Shown: positions 6,126-13,737 of the stretch, one piece after another
Layout of the letters: each line of letters opens with the position of its first letter
Position numbering within the stretch: position 1 is the first letter of the stretch
NCBI GenBank assembly: GCA_946482375.1
Contig: CAMLRH010000035.1
Location: forward strand, 1 to 13,737
Length of the DNA stretch: 13,737 nt
Direction: 5' to 3'
Origin: an uncultured Caulobacteraceae bacterium
Lineage (GTDB): Bacteria > Pseudomonadota > Alphaproteobacteria > Caulobacterales > Caulobacteraceae
Notes under the pieces: generated by a model
The model's input: the letters and a program-made list of their open reading frames with translations, nothing else
What the model was told of the DNA's origin: nothing
Database searches by the model: none
Position numbers and translations under genes: made by a program

Positions 6126-6326
6126 ATGCCGTCCAGCGTCATCAACGATATCCGCTACGAGTCTGATCGCGAGAAGCTGTTCATCCGCTTCGTGGACGGC
6201 GACGAATACGTCTACGTCGGCGTGCCGGGCGAGGTGCACCGCTCGTTCCTGGAAGCCCCCTCAAAGGGCCGCTTCTTCGCCTACGAGATCCGGGACAAGT
6301 ACCCGTACAACAAGTTGCAGGCCTGA
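6126..6326 (+). CDS. KTSC domain-containing protein (66 aa)
   Basis: A small protein that is almost entirely a KTSC domain, a fold of unknown function often found alone or fused to other domains, and suspected to bind nucleic acid. The pattern is clear. It opens with SSVINDIRYESDREKLFIRF, continues with DGDEYVYVGVPGEVHRSFLEA and ends with SKGRFFAYEIRDKYPY. One small departure is that the eponymous K-T-S-C tail is not seen at the C-terminus; the protein stops at NKLQA. The ATG at 6126 has only a modest GGAG about ten bases upstream, and it gives the usual domain boundary; a longer frame starting at 6033 is rejected. It is the sole rightward gene here, facing argG across a pair of hairpin repeats. 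Confidence 0.85.
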   Translation: MPSSVINDIRYESDREKLFIRFVDGDEYVYVGVPGEVHRSFLEAPSKGRFFAYEIRDKYPYNKLQA

Positions 6327-6327
6327 T

Positions 6328-6370
6328 CTTCCCCCTCTGGGGGAAGTACCGGCGAAGCCGGGGAAGGGGG
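6328..6370. repeat. Double-hairpin intergenic repeat, copy B1
   Basis: It begins two bases after the KTSC stop. First hairpin: CTTCCCCC, TCT, GGGGGAAG (6328-6346). Second hairpin: CCGGC, GAA, GCCGG (6349-6361). It ends in GGAAGGGGG. The same arrangement reappears inverted at 6383-6425. Confidence 0.8.
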
Positions 6371-6382
6371 TTCTGCTGACTC

Positions 6383-6425
6383 GCCCCCTCAGTCCGCTGC
6401 GCGGACAGCTCCCCCAGAGGGGGAG
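6383..6425. repeat. Double-hairpin intergenic repeat, copy B2 (inverted)
   Basis: Read leftward: first hairpin CTCCCCC, TCT, GGGGGAG (6409-6425), second hairpin GTCCGC, GCA, GCGGAC (6392-6406), then TGAGGGGGCG. It is an inverted, diverged copy of B1 and ends seven bases from the argG stop codon. The two copies fill the convergent gap and could form a large cruciform or terminate both transcripts. Confidence 0.8.
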
Positions 6426-6432
6426 CATCTGG

Positions 6433-7656
<1,224 letters not shown>

Positions 7657-7660
7657 GGGG

Positions 7661-9243
<1,583 letters not shown>

Positions 9244-9259
9244 TAACGCCCCTGTGGGT

Positions 9260-9285
9260 AAAAATGACGCCCGCGTCAACTTTTT
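9260..9285. terminator. Symmetric hairpin with A- and T-tracts between membrane gene and reductase
   Basis: The stem TGACG, loop CCCG, CGTCA (9265-9278) has AAAAA on its left (9260-9264) and TTTTT beginning two bases to its right (9281-9285). On the minus strand it reads as a stem followed directly by TTTTT, three bases past the stop of the membrane gene (9289). The same bases include TTGACG on the minus strand, which could be a -35 element for the reductase; no convincing -10 is seen. Confidence 0.5.
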
Positions 9286-9288
9286 CGG

Positions 9289-9852
9289 TCAGCCCGGGTG
9301 GGCCAACCAGAACCAGCCATAGAACAGGACCCAGCCAACGGTGAAGGCTCTGATGGTCCAGCGCTCCGAAAGGTTCCGGGCCACGGTAGCGCCGATCAGG
9401 GCCATGATCGCTGCGACGCCGAGGAATCTCGGCAACCTGACCGGCAGCGCGGCCGCCGAGAACGCCGCCAGGCCCGCCTCGTGCTTTGGCGCCAGCGCGG
9501 CGTAGACCTTGTAGGGCGTGCTGGTCAGCGGCCCCTTCAGCGAGGCGACGAACCAACCCTTGGACATGTCCGCATCGGCGGCCTCGATCATCGCAGGTGA
9601 GACGGCGGGGATCGCGCCGACCGCCGCCAGCGCCTGCTCCGGCGCGCGTTCGGCCCACAGGTACATGGCCGCCCCGCCGACGCTGGCGCCCAGCGCCGCC
9701 AGCACCGCCGCGATCACGCCGGCGCGCAGCCCACGGCGCAACGCGACGTAGCCGATCAGCACATCGGGCACGATGAAGAAGAGGAAGGCCTCGGCCGCGC
9801 CCCAGACAAACGCGCCATATCGAATTGCCGTATCTTGATGCCGTAACATCAT
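9289..9852 (-). CDS. Polytopic membrane protein of unknown function (187 aa)
   Basis: I do not recognise this gene with certainty. It encodes an inner-membrane protein with about four hydrophobic segments. These are WGAAEAFLFFIVPDVLIGY near the N-terminus, then AGVIAAVLAALGASVGG, a central polar stretch, and two C-terminal helices (VAAIMALIGATVA and AFTVGWVLFYGWFWL). The features that look conserved are E-A-F-x-F-F-I-V-P-D in the first helix, GASVGGAAMYLWAE, GPLTSTPYKVYA and LPVRLPRFL. The last pair recalls the re-entrant regions of DedA/VTT-type proteins, a weak hint only. The start is one of two adjacent ATGs (9852 or 9849); neither has a clear ribosome binding site, and both lie inside the operator-like palindrome at 9835-9863. 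A hairpin with a T-tract follows the stop, then the ferredoxin reductase. It is divergent from vapB. Confidence 0.75.
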   Translation of the reverse strand: MMLRHQDTAIRYGAFVWGAAEAFLFFIVPDVLIGYVALRRGLRAGVIAAVLAALGASVGGAAMYLWAERAPEQALAAVGAIPAVSPAMIEAADADMSKGWFVASLKGPLTSTPYKVYAALAPKHEAGLAAFSAAALPVRLPRFLGVAAIMALIGATVARNLSERWTIRAFTVGWVLFYGWFWLAHPG

Positions 9853-9863
9853 TATGGCATCAA
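9835..9863. promoter_or_regulatory. Palindromic operator between vapB and the divergent membrane gene
   Basis: The arms TTGATGCCGTAA (9835-9846) and TTATGGCATCAA (9852-9863) match at 11 of 12 positions around a five-base centre. A further half-site in direct orientation, TTGCCGTATC, lies at 9825-9834. VapB-type antitoxins commonly repress their own promoter at such palindromes, so this is probably the autoregulatory site. A possible promoter is TTGCCG (9825-9830) with CATTAT (9850-9855), spaced 19 bases, partly inside it. It ends seven bases before the vapB ATG. Confidence 0.7.
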
Positions 9864-9870
9864 TGGCTGC

Positions 9871-10083
9871 ATGACCGAAGTACGCAAGATCACCGCCTTC
9901 CTTCCCGCCCAGATGGTCGACTCGGCCATGAAGGCGTCGGGGGCCGGGCTGACTGAAACGCTGCGCCAGGCGCTGCGGGACTACAACCACCATGCCGCCA
10001 GCCAGAGGCTGCTGGCCATGCGCGGTAAGGTGAAGTTCGAACACGACTGGCGTGAACTTCGCGGGAAGGACGACGACGAGTGA
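9871..10083 (+). CDS. VapB-type antitoxin (70 aa)
   Basis: The antitoxin of a type II toxin-antitoxin pair, expected to bind and inhibit the PIN-domain toxin encoded next to it and to repress the operon. The short N-terminal strand RKITAFLP (about residues 5-12) followed by two helices (about 13-24 and 28-40) suggests a ribbon-helix-helix DNA-binding domain. The tail [18 protein letters not shown] resembles the toxin-binding C-terminus of the VapB_antitoxin family (a conserved W then R near the end). There is no ribosome binding site before the ATG, and the operator ends only seven bases upstream, so the transcript may be leaderless. Its TGA stop overlaps the GTG start of the toxin, the usual arrangement for such modules. 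The exact VapB subfamily is uncertain. Confidence 0.85.
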   Translation: MTEVRKITAFLPAQMVDSAMKASGAGLTETLRQALRDYNHHAASQRLLAMRGKVKFEHDWRELRGKDDDE

Positions 10084-10463
10084 TCGCCGTCGATACCTGC
10101 GTAATTGTCGCCTTCCTGGAAGGCGAGAATGGCCCCGACACCGACGCGCTCGAGGAGCTGATCGAGTCTGGGCAAGCTCTGCTTTCGCCGTCCGCCGTGA
10201 CGGAGTTGCTGTCCGACCCTAAGGGCGGCGCGGTGGTAGGGGACGTGATCTTGGACCTCGCCCGACTCAATCTTGACGAGGGGTACTGGGAACGCGCCGG
10301 GCTGCTTCGGGCGGCCGTTCGCCGGACCGGCCGCAAGGCGGCGCTGGGCGACGCCCTCATCGCGCAGGCCTGCATCGACGCCAACGTGCCGCTGCTGACG
10401 CGGGATTCGGATTTCAGGGCGTTTGCCGCGATCGGCGGTCTCAAGCTAGCGCTCGCGGCTTAG
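10080..10463 (+). CDS. vapC: VapC-type PIN-domain ribonuclease toxin (127 aa)
   Basis: A PIN-domain toxin; family members are Mg2+-dependent ribonucleases that cut tRNA or rRNA and halt growth when the antitoxin is lost. The acidic active-site residues are all present: D5 in MIAVDTCV, E42 in SAVTELL, D91 in ALGDALIA, and D109 (with D111) in LLTRDSDF, which is the expected PIN order. The protein covers the full domain at normal length, so it should be active. It starts with GTG, overlapping the antitoxin stop by four bases, which couples translation. Its TAG stop overlaps the TAA stop of sdhB on the other strand (TTAG), leaving no spacer. The natural RNA target cannot be inferred from sequence. 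Confidence 0.92.
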   Translation: MIAVDTCVIVAFLEGENGPDTDALEELIESGQALLSPSAVTELLSDPKGGAVVGDVILDLARLNLDEGYWERAGLLRAAVRRTGRKAALGDALIAQACIDANVPLLTRDSDFRAFAAIGGLKLALAA

Positions 10464-11242
10464 ACGACCCGCTCCACCATCATCTTCTTGATCTCGGCGA
10501 TGGCCTTGGCCGGGTTCAGCCCCTTGGGGCAGACCTGGGCGCAGTTCATGATGGTGTGGCAGCGGTAGAGCTTGAAGGGGTCTTCGAGGGCGTCCAGCCG
10601 TTCGCCGGTCGACTCGTCACGGCTGTCGATCAGCCAGCGGTAGGCGTGCAGCAGGGCGGCGGGGCCGAGGTACTTCTCGCCGTTCCACCAGTAGCTCGGG
10701 CAACTCGTCGAACAGCAGGCGCAGAGGATGCACTCGTAGAGGCCGTCGAGCTTCTCGCGGTCCTCCGGCGCCTGGCGCCATTCCTTCTGCGGCTCAGGGG
10801 TCTCGGTGTGCAGCCAGGGCTCGATGGAGGCGTACTGGGCGTAGAAGAGCGTCAGGTCGGGCACCAGGTCCTTGACCACCGGCAGGTGCGGCAGCGGGCT
10901 GATCTGGATGTCCTTGCCGGGCAGCTCGTCCCAGCCGGTGGTGCAGGCCAGCCCGTTGCGGCCGGCCATGTTCATGGCGCAGGAGCCGCAGACGCCCTCG
11001 CGGCAGGAGCGGCGGAAGGTCAGCGTCGGGTCGATGGTGTTCTTGATGTAGATCAGGGCGTCGAGGACCATCGGGCCGCAGGCCGAGGTATCGACGTCGT
11101 AGGTGTCCCAGCGCGGGTTGCCGCCCGCTTCTGGGTCATACCGGTAGATGCGGAAGGTCCGCGTCTTGCCGCCCGAGGACGGCGAGGCGTGGTGGCGGCC
11201 CTTGCCGACCCTGGAGTTCTTGGGAAGGACGAGCTGGACCAT
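10460..11242 (-). CDS. sdhB: Succinate dehydrogenase iron-sulfur subunit (260 aa)
   Basis: The iron-sulfur subunit of respiratory complex II, relaying electrons from the SdhA flavin to quinone on the inner face of the membrane. All three cluster sites are intact: [2Fe-2S] ligands C80, C85, C88 and C100; [4Fe-4S] ligands C171, C174, C177 and C238; [3Fe-4S] ligands C181, C228 and C234. The motif [17 protein letters not shown] is typical. The N-terminal 25 residues are a polar, basic extension, as in many alphaproteobacterial SdhB proteins. The ATG at 11242 overlaps the creD stop by one base (TGATG), so translation is coupled to creD. The 3' end overlaps vapC by four bases. The subunit is complete and is probably the last gene of the operon. 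Confidence 0.98.
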   Translation of the reverse strand: MVQLVLPKNSRVGKGRHHASPSSGGKTRTFRIYRYDPEAGGNPRWDTYDVDTSACGPMVLDALIYIKNTIDPTLTFRRSCREGVCGSCAMNMAGRNGLACTTGWDELPGKDIQISPLPHLPVVKDLVPDLTLFYAQYASIEPWLHTETPEPQKEWRQAPEDREKLDGLYECILCACCSTSCPSYWWNGEKYLGPAALLHAYRWLIDSRDESTGERLDALEDPFKLYRCHTIMNCAQVCPKGLNPAKAIAEIKKMMVERVV

Positions 11243-12708
11243 CAGACGCTTTCCTTGGAGTCAGACGCGGGGTCTTCGGCGCGCTGGCCGTACCAGTCGA
11301 TGCCCCGCGTGAAGTACATGACCGCGGCGATGGCCGCGAAGCTGGTGAGCGCGCCGATCAAGAGCGCGAAGTCTTCGAGCCGCATCAGCACGTAGATGAG
11401 CGTATAGAGCAGCGTGAAGGAAACGAGCGCGATGACCCCCTGCCGCCGGCTCTCGAACACCCAGCCGGCGTAGGCGGAAATCAACGCCACGGTCGCGCCC
11501 GCCGAGATCAGGAAGGCGAGGTCGAAGCCGACCTGCTCGGCGATCGACAGCAGGAGCAGGTAGAAGATGATCTGCGCCAGCCCGATCAGCACATACTGCG
11601 CCGGGTGGACGCGGCGGCGCGCCATGCTCTCGAACAGGAAGTAGGCCAGGAAGACGAGCCCAATGAACATCGGCGCGTACTTCAGCGAGCGCGACACCGA
11701 CTGGTAGGGGTTGGCCGGCTCGACGAAGGAGACGCCAAGCGCGGTCTGGCCGAGGCGGGAGATGGTGTCCGAGCCGCTGTCGGGCACGCCGCGCGCTATG
11801 AAGGGCACGCTCCAGCGGGCGGAGAAGCCGTCAGCGCTGACAGTCCGTTCGGTCGGCAGGAAGCCGCCGTCGAAGCTGGGGTCGGCCCAGTCGCCCTTGG
11901 CCGAGAAGGTCGTGGTCTTGGCGAAGGCCAGCACCGCCAGCCGCTCGGCTCCCGAGAAAGTCATCGTAGCGCCGGCGGCGAACTTCGCGCCGGGCGAGGC
12001 GAAGTCGGCCGGCACGCCAAAGAAGCGTAGGGCCGGCGAGACCGCAACGCGACGGTTGTAGACCTCGGGCGCGCCCTGCAGGGCGATCTCACCCAGGGAC
12101 GCGGCGGGGGCGGCCGTCAGGCGTCGACCGTCGACGTTGAAGATGATGTCGGACTTGGCGCCGCGAGCGTCGGACGCGCCGACAAGAAGCTCGGCGCGGC
12201 TCCAGTCGAGTATCGCCCCCGGAGGGGCCAGAATCTGGACGTTGGCGAGGTCAAAGCGGCTCTGGAACTGAAGCTCGGTGCGATAGACCGGCACCTTGAA
12301 CAGCGAGCGGCGGCGGACCTCGGAATCGACATTGGCGGTGGCCGAGCCGTCGTTCGGGAAGATGACCACTGTCCCCGAGTAGGCGACGGCGGGCGCGGGA
12401 GGCGCCACTTCCGTCGTCGTGTCGGCCATAGGAACGCGCATCGGCGTCGGCGGTGCGATCGGCTGCGTCGCGGCGGCCGCCGGTATCCGGTAGGGCACGG
12501 CCAGCACGGGGCCGAGGAAGGTCTGCGGTCCGCCCGAGAGGCCGCCCAACTCCTGCGCGACCTGCTCGGCGCGGTTGGTGCGGTCGGCGAGGATGGCGAA
12601 GACGAACAGCGCCGGAATGCTCATCAGCAGCGCCAGCGCGCAGACGAGCAGCAGCTTCAGCCCCATGGAACGGGCCGGCAATCGCATGACGGGGCGGTCC
12701 TCCGCCAT
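11242..12708 (-). CDS. creD: CreD family inner-membrane protein (488 aa)
   Basis: An inner-membrane protein of the CreD (CetA) family. In E. coli it is controlled by the CreBC two-component system and affects envelope integrity and colicin tolerance; the molecular activity is unknown. After a short cytoplasmic N-terminus there is one membrane helix at about residues 16-40. A large periplasmic domain follows (about 45-340), opening with the conserved [15 protein letters not shown]. About five C-terminal helices come next, with [17 protein letters not shown], the family motif [28 protein letters not shown], and an end at GIDWYG. At 488 aa it is slightly longer than E. coli CreD (450). An Ala/Pro-rich stretch early in the periplasmic domain is probably loop. 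Position is the oddity: three bases after the sdhA stop and overlapping the sdhB start by one base, with no creB or creC in view. Confidence 0.93.
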   Translation of the reverse strand: MAEDRPVMRLPARSMGLKLLLVCALALLMSIPALFVFAILADRTNRAEQVAQELGGLSGGPQTFLGPVLAVPYRIPAAAATQPIAPPTPMRVPMADTTTEVAPPAPAVAYSGTVVIFPNDGSATANVDSEVRRRSLFKVPVYRTELQFQSRFDLANVQILAPPGAILDWSRAELLVGASDARGAKSDIIFNVDGRRLTAAPAASLGEIALQGAPEVYNRRVAVSPALRFFGVPADFASPGAKFAAGATMTFSGAERLAVLAFAKTTTFSAKGDWADPSFDGGFLPTERTVSADGFSARWSVPFIARGVPDSGSDTISRLGQTALGVSFVEPANPYQSVSRSLKYAPMFIGLVFLAYFLFESMARRRVHPAQYVLIGLAQIIFYLLLLSIAEQVGFDLAFLISAGATVALISAYAGWVFESRRQGVIALVSFTLLYTLIYVLMRLEDFALLIGALTSFAAIAAVMYFTRGIDWYGQRAEDPASDSKESV

Positions 12709-12711
12709 ACC

Positions 12712-13737
12712 TCAGTACACCCGCTGCTTGGGCGGAATGTAGGCGATGTCGTTGCTCATGGTGTAGCTGTGCACCGGGCGGTAGTCGATCTTCACCTTGC
12801 CCTTGGCCGGGTCGCACCAGGCGAGGGTGTGCTTCATCCAACTTCCGTCGTCGCGGTCGGGGAAGTCTTCCCGCGCATGCGCGCCGCGGCTCTCGGTGCG
12901 GTTCAGCGCGCCGGCGGCGGTGACGATCGCCTGGCCGAGCAGGTTATCGAACTCCAGCGTCTCCATCAGGTCGGTGTTCCAGACGAGACCCCGGTCGGCG
13001 ACGGAGATGTCGGCCGCGCCCTTGCGCACCTCCTCCAGCCGCTTGACGCCGGACGCCAGGCTTTCGCCGGTGCGGAAGACGGCGGCGTCTTCCTGCATGG
13101 CCTTCTGCATGGAAAGCCGCAGGTCGGCCGTCGGCGTGCCGCCCGACGCGTTGCGGAAGCGGTCGAAGCGGTCGAGGTGGGCCTCGGTGTGGCCGGCCTT
13201 CAGCTCGGCCTGTGTGGCGCCGGGTTTGAGCACCTCGGCGCAGCGCAGGCCGGCCGCGCGGCCGAACACCACCAGGTCGATCAGGCTGTTGGAGCCGAGT
13301 CGGTTCGCGCCATGGACCGACACGCAGGCCGCCTCGCCGACCGCCATCAGGCCGGGCACCACCTGGTCGGGGTTCTTGCCGGACTTGGTGACGACCTCGC
13401 CGTGATAGTTCGTGGGGATGCCGCCCATGTTGTAGTGCACGGTCGGCAGCACCGGGATCGGCTCCTTGGTCACGTCGACGCCGGAGAAGATCTTCGCCGT
13501 CTCCGAAATGCCCGGCAGTCGCTCGGCCAGGATCTTGGGGTCGAGGTGGTCCAGGTGGAGGAAGATGTGGTCCTTGTTCGGACCGACGCCCCGGCCCTCG
13601 CGGACCTCGATGGTCATGGCCCGACTGACCATGTCGCGCGGCGCCAGGTCCTTCACGGTCGGCGCATAGCGCTCCATGAAGCGCTCGCCCTCGGAATTGG
13701 TGAGATAGCCGCCCTCGCCCCGCGCGCCTTCGGTGAT
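12712..13737 (-). CDS. sdhA: Succinate dehydrogenase flavoprotein subunit, C-terminal part (5' end outside window)
   Basis: The flavoprotein subunit of complex II, which oxidises succinate to fumarate. Only the last 341 residues are here; the coding frame runs off the right edge of the window, reading [20 protein letters not shown] before the first internal Met. Seen: the [17 protein letters not shown] segment carrying a conserved active-site Arg, HLDHLDPK, then [15 protein letters not shown], and the FAD and substrate block [19 protein letters not shown] followed by [10 protein letters not shown]. The C-terminus includes [15 protein letters not shown] and ends with the usual PPKQRVY. The histidine that carries the covalent FAD lies in the missing N-terminal half. 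creD follows after three bases and then sdhB, so the operon is sdhA-creD-sdhB; sdhC and sdhD are presumably upstream, outside the window. Confidence 0.97.
   Translation of the reverse strand: MTEGARGEGGYLTNSEGERFMERYAPTVKDLAPRDMVSRAMTIEVREGRGVGPNKDHIFLHLDHLDPKILAERLPGISETAKIFSGVDVTKEPIPVLPTVHYNMGGIPTNYHGEVVTKSGKNPDQVVPGLMAVGEAACVSVHGANRLGSNSLIDLVVFGRAAGLRCAEVLKPGATQAELKAGHTEAHLDRFDRFRNASGGTPTADLRLSMQKAMQEDAAVFRTGESLASGVKRLEEVRKGAADISVADRGLVWNTDLMETLEFDNLLGQAIVTAAGALNRTESRGAHAREDFPDRDDGSWMKHTLAWCDPAKGKVKIDYRPVHSYTMSNDIAYIPPKQRVY

Noticed and set aside
9853..10044. N-terminal extension of the unknown membrane protein into vapB
   Set aside because: The extension is antisense to vapB, lacks hydrophobic or domain character, and the first membrane helix begins soon after the ATG at 9849/9852.
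9871..10463. vapBC as part of a larger island
   Set aside because: No integrase, IS, attachment site or obvious composition shift surrounds it, and it sits tightly between core genes with a four-base overlap to sdhB.

Overview
The window is a GC-rich, tightly packed stretch of bacterial chromosome. Genes overlap or sit tens of bases apart, and no gene-free gap exceeds about 160 bases. It looks alphaproteobacterial, most likely from the Caulobacterales (Caulobacter, Phenylobacterium or Brevundimonas relatives). The grounds are a Usg-family protein, a Caulobacter-type lipoprotein family, a proteobacterial sdhA/sdhB pair, intergenic palindromic repeats of the kind common in these genomes, and what looks by eye like a low number of GANTC sites. 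The taxonomic call is an inference.

Layout. (1) 12-1801 (+): a classical short-chain dehydrogenase translationally coupled to an EamA/DMT-family transporter. (2) 1798-2874 (-): a YkvA-family protein and a lysoplasmalogenase-like membrane protein. The latter converges on the transporter, and the two genes share a CTAG stop palindrome. (3) 2929-3711 (+): a second SDR, very like mitochondrial HSD10, ending in a strong intrinsic terminator. (4) 3874-5979 (-): a MAPEG-family protein, a LysE-family exporter, usg and an aromatic-rich lipoprotein. (5) 6126-6326 (+): a small KTSC-domain protein. (6) 6433-9852 (-): a polytopic membrane protein of unknown function, a ferredoxin reductase, an adrenodoxin-type [2Fe-2S] ferredoxin, and argininosuccinate synthase (argG). 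(7) 9871-10463 (+): a VapBC-type toxin-antitoxin module behind a good palindromic operator. (8) 10460-13737 (-): sdhA (5' end outside the window), creD and sdhB, nearly or actually overlapping.

How they work together. SdhA and SdhB are the catalytic subunits of respiratory complex II; creD lies between them and must be co-transcribed. The reductase and ferredoxin form an NAD(P)H-to-ferredoxin electron chain with no oxygenase in view, and argG follows the ferredoxin with only 4 bases between. The two convergent gaps at 3712-3873 and 6327-6432 are each filled by an inverted pair of GC-rich hairpin repeats. The other two convergent junctions have no spacer at all and overlap by 4 bases at their stop codons.

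I found no CRISPR array, insertion sequence, prophage, tRNA or rRNA. Most of the window is ordinary core chromosome. The points most worth a second look are creD inside the sdh operon, the operator that covers both vapB and the start codon of the divergent membrane gene, the paired repeats in the convergent gaps, and the ferredoxin-argG coupling.
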